Shown piece by piece: positions 22,299-32,860 of a stretch of 64,000 bases of DNA. Source of the DNA: Fallopia convolvulus (lineage: Eukaryota > Streptophyta > Magnoliopsida > Caryophyllales > Polygonaceae); NCBI GenBank assembly GCA_964016875.1, contig OZ024726.1, forward strand, positions 49,836,825 to 49,900,824. Direction: 5' to 3'. The number at the start of each line of letters is the position of its first letter. The stretch's first letter is position 1. The notes under the pieces were generated by a model. The model had not been told where the DNA came from. It made no database searches and saw only the letters and a list, made by a program, of their open reading frames with translations. Made by a program: the position numbers and the translations under genes.

Positions 22299-22827
22299 GC
22301 ATTGCCATATATTGGTCATATTATATTAGCAAATAGCAACCCAGAACATATATATTACTTATGTGGAAAAATTCTAACCAAGATCCACAGAAAGTGGATC
22401 GACTCTTCATTTTCGAGGTGGTTGACCGGCCACTTGTTCAACCAGCGCAGTTGACTCGCCTTGGTTTTAATACTTTTATATTACTCCGTATCTCACAGCT
22501 AGCTGCATGCCTGCATCGATCATTGCCCAAAGGCCCAAGCGCAAAGAATCCAAAGATTATCCTTACAAAAATATATCCGATTATTTGTAGGGATTTTAAT
22601 TTTTATACCATCAAACTCAAGAAAATAATATATTTAAAAAATGGGCGCATGATCGAAACGAAGAGAAAATAATATATAATGGGAGAAATGGTCCGTTGGT
22701 GCGTATCACGAATTCACGATTCACGTACCATGCAACAAAGTCGTCGAACAATAATATATTTAAGTACTAGCTCCGTAATTAATTGTTACGTACATACGCA
22801 TATTGTACGTACGTAGTTAGGCAGATT
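22299..22827 (+). other. 5' flank of the MSL gene
   Basis: Host DNA between the LINE and the channel gene. It includes ACGTAC/GTACGTACG-rich segments at 22785-22815. No other gene seen. The LINE insertion lies about 600 bp upstream of the MSL start codon. Confidence 0.5.
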
Positions 22828-22840
22828 TTATATATATATA
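22828..22840 (+). promoter_or_regulatory. Possible TATA box of the MSL gene
   Basis: TTTTATATATATA ends 52 bases before the chosen ATG (22893), a plausible core promoter distance with a short leader. Inferred from position and sequence only. Confidence 0.35.
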
Positions 22841-22892
22841 GATGTCGTTAAACTTGCAATTAGGAGCAGATTAATTATACGCGCGTAATTCA

Positions 22893-25800
22893 ATGAGTAG
22901 CGCAATCCAACAGCCTGCAGTACTCGATATCGTCGGAACTGCAGATGATACAGTACTTGTACAAAACACACACACACCACTTAATAATTCCTACACTAAA
23001 TTCCTTCCATTCATAATAAAAGCAGCTACCAACTTCGTTAATGGAACATACTCAACCGGTCACCAGGTGGGCTACTACAAGAAGAAGGCCAAAAAGATGA
23101 TCATCTACTACAAGACAGCGCGTAGCCACGCGGTGATTACGGTCCTGATCGGGCTCACGCTGATCCTCAGCATCCGGAAGCTGAAAGCAATCCTCCTGAT
23201 GGGATGCGAGCTCTGGAAGTGGAGCTTGTTGGTGTCCATGGTGCTGTGCGGGTACACGGTGATCAGCCTGGTCACTAGGCTGTTGCTGGACCTCATGTGC
23301 ACGACTCTCAGCCTCATGAAAACCAGTGGCCACGCTACCTACTTTGCGTATGGATTAAGGCAGAGCGTGAACCTCATCATCCTCTCTTGGTCTCTCCTTT
23401 TCACCTGGCTTTTCTACTTCAACACGGATCGCGCCCTCAAGAGGACTCCCGAGCCTGGCGTCGTGCTCCACGTTGGGACGTGGTCTTTTGCTACCTTCGC
23501 CATTGGAGCCGTGCTTTGGCTTATCAAGGACGTCCTGTTGCGCGTCTGGGAGGCCAACGTTGTCTATGGGAGGTTCGAAGACAGGATTCTGTGTGCCGCT
23601 TTTCACTCTTACTTCCTTGCCCATATACTAATTGGTGAGCGCAAGTTGAAGAAGAAGCAGAAGAGAGTGTTGCAGATTTTAAGGCCCATTCAACAAGTGG
23701 ATAAGAAAGATGACATGTATAAACCCAAGACGAATGAGGCGGCATATCAGGTATATCCGTATATAAATACACATACACCAGCGTGTACGTACTTTCATGC
23801 ATGTATGATGTGAAATTAATTCTCCACCAAAAAAAATGATATGAAATTAATTAATTATTTGTGAACCGGCTACGTAGGAGAAGCATCATCCCTCGGCCAG
23901 ATTTAGGTTTGGGGTGAATGGAGAAGCAAAGATACACGACGCGCATCAAGACACGACAACATATCATGAAGTAATCAATTTCGTCCATTTATAATTAATT
24001 GCATTTTTAGCATTGATTTTTCTAACTTATGCTCTTGGGGCATAGGTTAAGATATTTTGATAATTTATTAAATTGTATTTATTTAAGATTAATCATTTTT
24101 TACAAAGGGTTTATTAGTTTCCATATAGGGTTTTAGTTCCTTAAAATGAAAAACTTAACCTATGCCCTTAGGGCATAGGATAGAAAAACCGATATGATAT
24201 ATCCCATATCAATATATCATACACATGCATATTTTCTTCTTTTTTTTTGGTAGAAACATGCATATTTTCTTTTAGATTTACAGGAAAAAATAACTATATA
24301 TAAAAATATATAAAAAGGGAGGGAGAACTCCATGGGGTACTCTCATGCCCAGGAACGGATCTAAGGGCGGGGTTGGGTACGCCCCCGCCTTAAAAATAAA
24401 AAAAAAAATTAAAAAAAGGTAGATTTAATAATAAAAAAGGGTAAATTTAGTGTTAAATTAAGGTAATTTAACACACCTAAAAACATTAGTGACAACTAGC
24501 CCACCTTAATAAAAGCTAATATATAATTAATTAAAAAAGAGTTAAAGAGTTGATAGATATAGATTTATTTATTATTTTTAACAAATTTAGATAAAGATGG
24601 TTATATTTGAATATGTTTAGGATTATCTTCTTATAAAAAAATTAAATTATCTTTTACAGGCTTGATGACGTGGCACCACTTATGCGAAATGAAGTATAGA
24701 TCGCGACTAATATATAGACGAAATGAATGTGAGACTGACATGTGACAAGAATGCTTTTCTTCTTTAATATATAGATAGATATATTGATCAGGTATTCAGG
24801 TGTAATATTGTACTAGTAACTAGTGGATAAACTCGATCTGTTTGTTTTCCTAGCTATGAAGGTCATGAAACTCATGATTAGGGGTGTCAATCGGGCGGGT
24901 CGGGTCGGGTTTGGGTCGGGTCAATTCGGTTTCGGGTAAGTTCGGATTCGGGTCAAATTCGGATATGTTGAAAATCAGGTCAAATTGGGTTGGATCGTTT
25001 TGGGTCGGGTGCTCAATTAATCGGGCAAAGTCGGGTTTTGGGTCATTCGGTTTTCGGTCCAACTTGATTTCGGATAAGTCCGGTTTCGGGTTTAGTCGGA
25101 TTTCGGGTGAGTCGGGTTTCGGGTTTTTCGGATTTTGGGTAAATTGGATTTCGACTTTGGCCGAATTTCGGGTTAATCTGGTTTCGAGTAAGCCGAATTT
25201 TGATTCAGACCATATCGAATAATGATTTTTTGTAGTTTAACTACTCTAGGGTCTAGATATTTAATGTAACATTTAAATTAAAAACATAATTATAATAAAT
25301 ATTCACTATTATTAATATTTTAAAACATAATGTAATTTTCGGATGGTTTCGGGTCGGGTAACTTCGGATTTTCGGATGGTTTCGGGTCGGGTAACTTTGG
25401 ATTTTCGGATGACTTCGGGTCGGGTAGCATCGGATATCGGGTTGCATCAGGCTAGTCCATTCGGGTATAATCGGTTTTGGGTTAATCTAAGGTTCGGGTT
25501 TTTTCGAATTCGGGTCAAATCAGTTCGGGTCAAACATGTCTCAGGTATAAAACTTTTTGATTGTTTGACTAGATGCCCGAAGGCTAGCTTTTTAATTGTT
25601 GTATTGATGCTCTTATTAACTATAATCTTATTTTTATGATTGTATTCATGTTTTTATATTGAGCTATATACATTTTTAAGATTGTATTCATGTTTTCATA
25701 GTTGCATATTCATATTTTTAAGCCACATATTCATATTTAATTTACATTTATGAAACTTCCCCATCTTTCATCTCTTTATCATGTTTATAAAGTTGCATAT

Positions 25801-27649
25801 TCACGAAAGTACGCAATTCAAATTAAAGTCATGAATATGTAATTCGGAAACATAAATACAGTCATTTAAAACATACATATGTAACTCCGAAACATAAATA
25901 ATAATTAGTCTAGCTAATAGTTAAAAAGTATAAATATACAACTCAAAAGCATAAATAATAATTAGTCTAGCAGTCATTAAAAACGTAAATATGAATTAAT
26001 ACAATCATTTAAAAGTATGAATATGTAATACCGATTGGTCTCACTTACATATATTTGTGGATATGTTGAATCGATCAGCCTCTAGCGGTACCATCAAGTC
26101 ATGTTAACACCAATCGTGGAGAAGAAGGCCTTGGGCCTCCCCCTTGTAGTAACAAAGATACAACAGAAGAGAGGAAGAGGAAAGCTAAAGAGAGTCTGCG
26201 TAAGGAGCGTTTGAAGCTTTACAAGGGTAAAACTTCGTACGATATAAAACAGATGACGCAGTATATCATGGCTCGTTCGGAGGAATCTTCGAGAGAGGAT
26301 GACGGGACCTCCGATGTTTTGAATAAGTGCATAGAATACTTCAATACAAGCAATACTACCAAGTAATTAAGGAATCTAGCTAATTTGTTCGATCTGATTC
26401 TGACCCTCAGCTCATTAATTAAATCGGATAGTTGATCGATAACATTATTTTTGCTCTGCATGTACGTACGTACCACGACTATATAGGGACATATCAGCCA
26501 AGGACCTCGAAGGCTTCTTTTCGGAAGACGACTCAAAACTTTTGATCAAGGATTTGTGCAGAGAGCATCATTTAGAGGAGTCAGAGAAAATCTCATATGA
26601 AAACTTTGAAAAATCTATGGTAAATTTAGAATTTAGTTAAGAGTTGTACAATTATTAACATATTAATTATATATTAATAAAATTTTGCATGTTATAAATT
26701 AATTTTGTAGGTAAGAGGGCACAAAAACTGTGTAGCACTTGGACATACACTGTCGGATGCAATAGCGGCGGTGGATGTTCTAAACAAAGTTATGACGGGT
26801 GGGTTGATCACCATCGCCATCATTGCTTGGCTCCTTCTCACTGACATTGCAACCACCAAGATCCTCGTCCTTATTGCATCTCCCTTTCTAGCATCCACGT
26901 TTATGTTTGGCGACGCTTGCAAAAAGACATTTGAAGGGCTCATGTTCTCGTTTCTTAGCCATCCATTTGATGTTGGCGACCAATGCATTATTGACGGTCT
27001 AGAGGTATGTAACGTAGGTAGATATATAGGCTGCACGTACGTGATCGATGTATCTCTTTAATTTGATTACATGTGTATCTGGTAATTGTACTTAGATATA
27101 TTTACAGCTAGAGGTGAAACGCATGGGTATAATGACAACAAAATTTATGCTGATTGCAACAAAAGAGGAAGCATTGTACCCCAATTCAGCTTTAGCTACG
27201 AAATCCATCATTAATCTCAAAGGGGAGCCAAACCCCAGTGATCGTGTTGAGTTGAAATTGGACAGGAGTTGCACCAGTAAAGTAACTCTGCTCAAGGACA
27301 GAATTGCAGCGTACGTATGCACCTCAGTGATCGTGCTGAGTTGAAATTGTATGTATATTTTATGACTCCTTTTCTAGCTAGTTGATCGCTTTGCTGATCG
27401 GGCCTGAATTTAATTATGATTAGGTTTCTTAAGGATGACAACTGTATGAGGTTCGAGAGAGAAAACGCCATCATCGTAGAAGAGATTGGAAGCTACATTA
27501 GAGTCGCAATTCATTATCGCCATGTTATGAGCATTTATGAAGTCACGCACTCGCAATGCTATGAGAAGAAGAGGACGCAAAGGTCGGAATTCTTGTTGAA
27601 GATAGCGGAACTCATGGATGCATCTGATATCAAAGTGGCCGAATCTTAG
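22893..27649 (+). CDS. MscS-like mechanosensitive ion channel (MSL10 type), 7 exons
   Basis: Exons: 22893-23750, 23878-23970, 26079-26362, 26487-26619, 26711-27004, 27108-27310, 27424-27649. All introns are GT..AG, and the joined frame is 2091 bases (696 aa) without a stop. Exon 1 carries four hydrophobic segments (about residues 79-95, 107-135, 158-177, 197-216). Exon 5 has two more (about 487-523), the second being the MscS pore helix. HPFDVGD (540-546) follows, the junction to the beta domain conserved in MscS proteins. Exon 6 has MTTKF and YPNSALATKSI (beta domain), exon 7 the cytosolic end. Six membrane segments and the exon pattern fit the plasma-membrane MSL4-10 group, which open on membrane tension. 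The N-terminus before the first membrane segment (~78 aa) is much shorter than in Arabidopsis MSL10. Start chosen as the first in-frame ATG near the TATA. The paralogue number is not certain. Confidence 0.9.
24017..24188. mobile_element. MITE with 35-bp TIRs in MSL intron 2
   Basis: 24017-24051 and 24154-24188 are inverted repeats with a few mismatches (TTTTTCTA..CATAGGTTAAG). Each arm also contains its own near-palindrome, TATGCCCTTAGGGCATA in the right arm, so the arms can fold alone as well as together. The total is 172 bp with no coding capacity. The superfamily is undetermined and I see no clear target duplication. Confidence 0.7.
24640..24775 (-). mobile_element. Helitron 5'-end fragment in MSL intron 2
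   Basis: On the minus strand it starts TCTATATATTAAAGAAG and goes on with CACATGTCAG and GTGGTGCCACGTCA. This follows the same order as the 5' end of the Helitron at 565-1370 (TCTACATACTAAAGAAGG, CACATGTCA, GTGGCGCCAC). I see no matching 3' hairpin, so it is probably truncated. Confidence 0.5.
24886..25540. repeat. TCGGGT minisatellite in MSL intron 2
   Basis: Two blocks (24886-25210 and 25338-25540) are made of variants of (T)TTCGGGTC(GGGT), e.g. GATTTCGGGTAAGTTCGG. The second block has three near-identical units of about 34 bp starting with TTTCGGATGGTTTCGGGTCG at about 25337, 25371 and 25405. About 125 bp of AT-rich DNA separates the blocks. Open frames on both strands here are repeat artefacts. 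Confidence 0.85.
25541..26078 (+). other. Rest of MSL intron 2
   Basis: AT-rich; contains repeated phrases such as CATAAATAATAATTAGTCTAG (about 25890-25915 and 25950-25970) and TCATTTAAAA. Apart from this short duplication nothing is recognised. The intron ends GATCAG at 26078. Confidence 0.6.
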
Positions 27650-28612
27650 CTTTCTAGCTTGCAAGTCTGCATCCAGCTCGACACTACACTCATGAGATTC
27701 ATCAAGTCCTAGCACGTCTAATTAATTGTCAGATCATGATCTAGGTCCATTTGAGCCAGATTTCAAGCTTAATTAGCTAGTTTATTACTCAATTCTAAGA
27801 ATGAATTTGTTATTCTGATATGCTTTGCTGTTTTTCTCAGGGGGGGCGGGGTTAGCTAAACTTATTTCTAGTAGCGGCTTAAAAATGAGCTGTAATTCTT
27901 TTTTCTAAATCATGTAAAAGAGTACGTGTGACAATCTTTTACAGTCAGAATTTAGATCGACAAGAAACTTCCTCCAGAACCCTTTGGTAACAAGATACAA
28001 TGCTTCCTCTTGTCATATTCTAAATCAAGTTTAGTTTTTTTTTGTTGTTGTTGTTGAACTGGTTGGAAGGTTAGGACTGGGCTCTGAAAATTTGGGCCTC
28101 ATTATGTAAAGTGTACTCTTGTTCCGTTAGTATTAATACATATTTCCATACATGATGAAATTGCATTGTTTGTCCTTCGGTATTTGAGTGTTGCTATCTA
28201 GTATTATGTAAAGTGCACTCTTACTATATCTTTTCCATACATAATGAGAGTATATTTGTTTGATATGAGTATATATATACAAAGTTATTTTTGCCATAAA
28301 CCATAAGAGCTATTGTTCTTATGCACTTTTTGTGCATGTCCTTGTGTATAAGCCATCATAGCCTCATTGTTTTAACCTTCCAAAATTAGAGGAATAAAAT
28401 TGAATTTGATCCAAGGGAAGATTCTTGCTTCGACCAATTGAGATCACATTCAAACTTTGTGGGTATTTGATTTGTGTATGAAAAAAAACTCTTCATAGTT
28501 TCCATAAGACAAAATTAAAAGACTTTGGTTGTGCTTAGTCGAGAATAAATAAGGGTTTGATTTAAACTTTTCGACTGGACTACGAAAGCTTAACCATATT
28601 GGAAAGCTTCCT
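27650..28612 (+). other. 3' flank of the MSL gene
   Basis: Probably 3' UTR for the first few hundred bases, then intergenic. The phrase GTATTATGTAAAGTG(C/T)ACTCTT occurs twice (near 28100 and 28200), a small duplication. No further exon that I can support. Confidence 0.5.
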
Positions 28613-28684
28613 AGAGAGCACACGGTATTCTTTAGTAAAAGGCGAAAGAATAGTTCACTTTGTGTTCACTACATGGCTCCGCAA
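28613..28684. repeat. 72-bp dispersed repeat, copy A
   Basis: Differs from 63708-63779 at only about four of 72 positions (shared: CACACGGTATTCTTTAGTAA, GAATAGTTCACTTTG, TCACTACATGGCTCCGCAA). A weaker match continues (TCGATGTGGGAAAACTT near 28748, against TCAATGTGGGAACACTT near 63841). It is not part of any element I can define. Confidence 0.85.
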
Positions 28685-28943
28685 CTTCAGACGCAGGTGA
28701 TAGACACTTCTTATTGCAACTTATCATTAGTTAAACTTGTGTGGTTGTCGATGTGGGAAAACTTGATAGCAGCACTCATGTTGCAAATTTCATTATTAAT
28801 GATTATAAAAGCAATTAGACACCCACAACCAGAAAACATCGGACGATAAAAAAAAAGGGGTCTGGATATTGCGACTCAAACTTATGTTTTGTAGATCGAA
28901 ATTGCTCCAAGTAGAAGAAATATCAGATTTGAAATGCTTTATA

Positions 28944-29260
28944 TTCCCTCTATCTCATAATGTTCGTCCTAAAGGATACTTTTCACACAAATTAAAAAAA
29001 CAAAAAGAAGGAAAAGTAGCCAATAGGAATGAGAGAGAAAGAGTGTGATGTTGATGGATAAAGATGGAAAAAAAGAGAAGGAAAAAAAAGAAATGACTAA
29101 AAAGGTATTGGAGTAGAATTTTGATTGGATAATATGAGTAGAGATGATATTAAATGAGGGTAATATTGTAATAAAAGAATAGATATAAAAGAAAAGTGGA
29201 CAAGTATTTTGGAACGACGAAAAAAAAAAAAATAGGACAAACATTATGGAATAGAGAGAG
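28944..29260. mobile_element. Stowaway-like MITE (Tc1/mariner type)
   Basis: TTCCCTCTATCTCATAATG at the left and, as reverse complement, CTCTCTCTATTCCATAATG at the right form TIRs of about 27 bp. TA lies on both sides (28942-28943 and 29261-29262). The 317-bp length, the CTCCCTC-style terminus and the TA target fit Stowaway. The interior is A-rich and non-coding. Confidence 0.8.
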
Positions 29261-29972
29261 TATTATTTTAAACTTTATCACATGGCTATTAATCTACATG
29301 TTGACTAGTTAGGACTATCCACATATCGATCAGTAATATAGAAGATGGAACAAAATACAGACTCATCGATCTTAGCATGTTTATCAAATGGGAAAAAAAA
29401 AGAACCATTTCTCTTTCATATTCTTTGATGATGAAGTTGATAAATTGTTTGGTTTTCACAAACAAGGGCATAGAACAACCTGTAATTATTTTCAATGAAA
29501 TACTTGCAGAACTTGCAGAACTTTTCACAGTGTCTCGCTGAAAATAGATGAGAGCATAAAACCTATTTATAGCCTAAATTGTTCAATGTTAAGTTTAATC
29601 CTTTTTCATGCCTAGATATAATCTGTGACGGAGTTTTACTATTAACCATGATAAGGAATCCAATCTATCAACTTCAATATCATATGAACAATTTTTGTTG
29701 TGGAATGAAATTTGACAGATCAGAACAAAGCTAATCTTGTAATCAAGGGTATTGTGAAATTAGAATAGGTCCAATATCTACAAGGATAAAGAAAAATCTA
29801 CAAATTTTCCCAAAGAGAAATTAGCGCGCATAACTTTTCACTCTAGCTAGCTAACATGGAAATAGATAGGAGCAAAAAATCTATAGAAAAGCTAAGCTCA
29901 TACATATTCTGAAAGCAAACTTGCAAACAAAAAATCTGAAAGAACAAAAAATTTAAGGCAAACTGAAATAAG
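29261..29972. other. Intergenic DNA
   Basis: Between the MITE and the U6 locus. AT-rich; a frame on the minus strand at 29289-29528 has no features of a real gene. Nothing else recognised. Confidence 0.5.
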
Positions 29973-30073
29973 AAAAGTTTGGACCATTTTTCGATTTATG
30001 CGTGTCATCCTTGCGGGGGTCGTGTTAATCTTCTCTGTAGCGTTCCAATTTTATTAGATGTCTCCAAAGAGAC
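29973..30073 (-). ncRNA. U6: U6 spliceosomal snRNA locus, variant (possible pseudogene)
   Basis: Read on the minus strand from 30073, about 100 bases match U6. The 5' stem region GTCTCTTTGGAGAC has compensating changes relative to the usual GUCCCUUCGGGGAC. Next come TAAAATTGGAAC, CTACAGAGAAGATTA with an intact ACAGAGA box that pairs with the 5' splice site, then CAAGGATGACACGCATAAAT and GGTCCAAA before a TTTT terminator. The part after GATTA differs: AACACGACCCCCGC stands where U6 normally has AGCAUGGCCCCUGCGC. The AGC catalytic triad is thus changed to AAC and about two bases are missing from the U4/U6 helix region. The promoter is complete, so it may be transcribed, but the RNA is unlikely to be a normal U6. 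Confidence 0.85.
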
Positions 30074-30137
30074 AATCATGCCTGCTTCGCTCCCCTATAT
30101 AAACTCCTCTATGAAGCTTCTGACAAGCGGTGTGGGA
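30074..30137 (-). promoter_or_regulatory. Pol III snRNA promoter: USE and TATA
   Basis: On the minus strand, TCCCACACCG (30128-30137) resembles the plant upstream sequence element TCCCACATCG. TTTATATAG (30095-30103) is the TATA box, starting about 30 bases upstream of the RNA. The gap of 24 bp between USE and TATA is the spacing known for plant Pol III (U6) genes; Pol II snRNA genes have about 10 bp more. Confidence 0.85.
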
Positions 30138-30361
30138 AGAGCTTCTGTACTAAAAATTATTGGCCCGAGCCGTAATGGAAAGGACCTGACGTTAATAAAC
30201 CCAATATCGGCCCAAGCCCATCAAAATGCTAAATTTTATAGTCTGAGCAAGGTAGAAAACCTGACGGGAATTTCTTCAGAAGTGATCTAGAAAATTCTAA
30301 GACTTAGCCGGGGTATTTCTTTTGTATTATTCAGAAATAATGATAAATTTAGATTGATTTT
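30138..30361. other. Intergenic DNA up to the Tat element
   Basis: Upstream of the U6 promoter. No feature recognised. It ends in ATTTT, the left target copy of the Tat element. Confidence 0.5.
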
Positions 30362-30890
30362 TGTTTTGGGCAGATTAACCATGCAAACGTGTTACCTGCT
30401 AAGATGAGGGAATCCTAACGAAAAAGTAATCACAACGCGTTACAAACTACAAGTAAAGCGTAAAGTAAAATGGAATATTAGAGAATAAGAGCAAGTAAAA
30501 AGAATAAAGGCAAGTAAATTGTAGTATTTGTATTGCTATTGAGATTACGGATGAATATCTGGTTGGTACAAACGAACTCTTAAATAGAAATATTGAGAAA
30601 GAATGAAATGAGCTTTTAGCACTTGATTTCCGAGTGTGTGAGTCGATGTGTCTTCTACGTTTGCCTCGTCCTTATTTTATAACCTTCTCTTCCATTTGAA
30701 CCGTTGGTGAGGCGCCTAGCGTATCCCGGAGATTTCGCCACCAACATGAATGAGGTAGCCGTTGAGGTGGTTAATTACCAAATCCGAGATTCTCGCCACG
30801 CCTTTGACTACTTCTTTGATTTTCTTCTCCAACAAACGACGTGGGCTATCCGTCTCGGGCTGGCAATGTCCCCTTCGGAGAGGCCCAACA
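30362..30890 (-). repeat. Tat element 3' LTR
   Basis: TG..CA on both strands: plus-strand start TGTTTTGGGCAGATTAACC, end GAGGCCCAACA. The adjoining polypurine tract on the minus strand is TTTTGAGGGGGTAT (30891-30904). Confidence 0.85.
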
Positions 30891-30993
30891 ATACCCCCTC
30901 AAAAACCCGGGAAAATTCCCTCCACCATTTTTCTAGGGTTTTTGATTTTTCACCTTGGAAGTTGTGGCGAGTAAAGACACGTCCCATCAATCC

Positions 30994-31003
30994 CTATTTA
31001 TAG
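30994..31003 (+). promoter_or_regulatory. Possible TATA box of the antisense gene
   Basis: CTATTTATAG lies about 96-105 bases before the ATG at 31099 and outside the LTR, so the antisense gene may have its own promoter. Inferred from sequence and position. Confidence 0.35.
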
Positions 31004-31098
31004 CGGCCATCATGATCTCTTGAGGCTTCAACTGCGCTTACCGGTGTCCAGGTACGTCTCCCTCCTCTTCATCTTTCATCTTCTCCCTTTTCTTAGTT

Positions 31099-32860
31099 AT
31101 GGCGACTTCTAGCTCTTCCGCAAAACCCTCTCTTTACTATATCGAAACCGCCATTCCTCCTTCTCTAACTTCTTCCAGAATCCTCCCCCCATACCATCAG
31201 AGGGATAGCACCTCGGAAGATCCTCATATCTTCGCTTTCTCTGTTGTTTTTCCCACGTCTGCGGAGATATTTTCTCCTCCTCTTGGGATCTAGGTTGATT
31301 TCTATGCCGACGATTGGGTATGCTTGTACGAGTACCCCTTTCGCATCGGCCACCATTTCCCCTTCTCCCCACTAGTTGTCGACTTCCTTACCACCCTCAA
31401 TGTATCTCCCGGGCATATACTTCCTCAAGTTTGGAGGTTGTTGCTGTCTGTCGATCTGTTATGCTCTTCTCATGGCCTTCCCTTCAAAGACGCCGACTTT
31501 TTCCATAATTATCGCCTTTCCAAAGGTGGCCCTGACCGTTTGACTCTAAAAACCTTTCAAGACAAATCTGATTTGATCTTTAATATTTCGAAATCTGATC
31601 GGGGTTGGGTTGATAAATTTTTCTTCATAAAGCTCTCCTCTTTGGGAATTGACACGGCTTTCTTGAAAGCTCGATGGCGTTCAACAGGTAGTGTTTCTAT
31701 TTACCACTTCTGCTTTGTTCAATCGCTTCTAATCATTGATTGTTTCTATCTTGCATGCAGAAAATTTGGCCTCTCCTCAGCCTCGCAAAGTGTCGGCCCA
31801 AGTTATCTCTCACATTGAAGCTCTTTCGTTGGAGGAAAGGTCTTACCCCAAGCTGGTGAAGGCGTTCTTTGTCGACTCGGAGGAAACTGAGATGTCGAGT
31901 AAGTTTTATCCCCCCTTTACTCCTTATGCTGACGTTTTTACTCCTTATAACTTCTTCATCTGCCTGTTACCAGGTTCTAGGACCACTCGCTCCACTACCG
32001 CACTTACCACCATGGAACGAGTAGAGGCTTGAAAGAAGAGGAAAGCTGAGACGACATCAACTGCTGATACTTCTTTAACGGTGTCCGTCCCTAAGAAATC
32101 ATCCGAGGCTAGGGTCATCTCTCCTAAGAAGAAAGCTTGCTCGAATCTGTCTGATCTTCCGAAGACGATGATGTCACTAGACATGGCGGTAGAAAAGTGT
32201 TTGAGCTCCTTAGCACCTCTCCATGTGGATTGCTCTCGAGGCGAGGAAAACCGGTCTTCTCTTTCGGAATTCTTTGGCGAAATCCTTGCGGCTTAGTGGC
32301 AGGTTCTATTTTGACCTGTTGGTGCTTTTTTAATTCATCTCTTCCCATTATACATGATGTTTTGTTTTCGTTTAGGGTTTGCAACTTTCACTTTCTGCTT
32401 TCAAGGCCTTTAAGGACTTGCCGGATCAATTGGCTTAGAGAAAAGTCAGCCTTCAGCTCGAAAAAGACAAAAGTACCATACTAGGGCATGAGAAGAGTGC
32501 TTTAGAAAAGAAAGTGCGGGAGCTGACGGACAACCTTGAAAAGGCATCAAAGGAGTCCAAAGAATTAAGGAGAAGTTCGTGGTTTCCTCAGGTAAAGAAG
32601 TTGCTCTTGCTAAGAAAATCGAGGATACCGCGGACTACTAGTCGTGCAGAGCTCGGGTGGAGATGATGGAGGAATTCGCAGCTGGGAAGCACACCTCTTG
32701 GGATGCAGTGAAGGAAAGAGAGCTATTCGAGAGCTTGTTTTCTGATGAAGTAATCGCAGCTAAGAAGTCCTCAGTCGACAACATTGCTTTTGTCGCCAAA
32801 GAAGTAGCCCAAGTGGAGATGGAGAATCAGAAGTCTATCGAAGGAGTTTCTAAGGAATGA
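31099..32860 (+). pseudogene. Antisense, intron-containing gene within the Tat element (gypsy-type transposon domain)
   Basis: It runs opposite to gag-pol. Exon 1, 31099-31687, starts with ATG in GTTATGGCG and has one in-frame TAG (31291-31293). Its core LYEYPFRIGHHFPFSPLVVD and LPQVWRLLLSVDLL resembles the Pfam family 'putative gypsy type transposon' (PF04195). A 73-bp GT..AG intron (31688-31760) leads in frame to exon 2 (31761-31898), and a 75-bp GT..AG intron (31899-31973) leads in frame to exon 3. Exon 3 has a TGA (32030-32032) directly followed by KKRK, a Ser/Thr/Lys-rich stretch. A further intron probably follows 32300. The 3' part (about 32374-32860) encodes Lys/Glu-rich coiled coil (STILGHEKSALEKKVREL) with further stops. 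Antisense extra ORFs at this site are known from Tat-lineage elements; their role is unknown. Confidence 0.7.

Noticed and set aside
23052..23802. Several open frames on the minus strand and in other frames over MSL exon 1
   Set aside because: Exon 1 is GC-richer, which lowers stop frequency; the frames show no domain and overlap a clear coding exon.
24850..25639. Repetitive open frames in the TCGGGT minisatellite
   Set aside because: They follow the repeat unit on both strands and lie inside an intron.
29979..30290. 103-codon plus-strand open frame
   Set aside because: It overlaps the U6 RNA and promoter on the other strand, and has no protein features.
31109..32384. Minus-strand open frames opposite the antisense gene
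   Set aside because: They would be in the sense direction of the Tat element but match no retroelement domain, and the plus-strand reading has introns and a domain.
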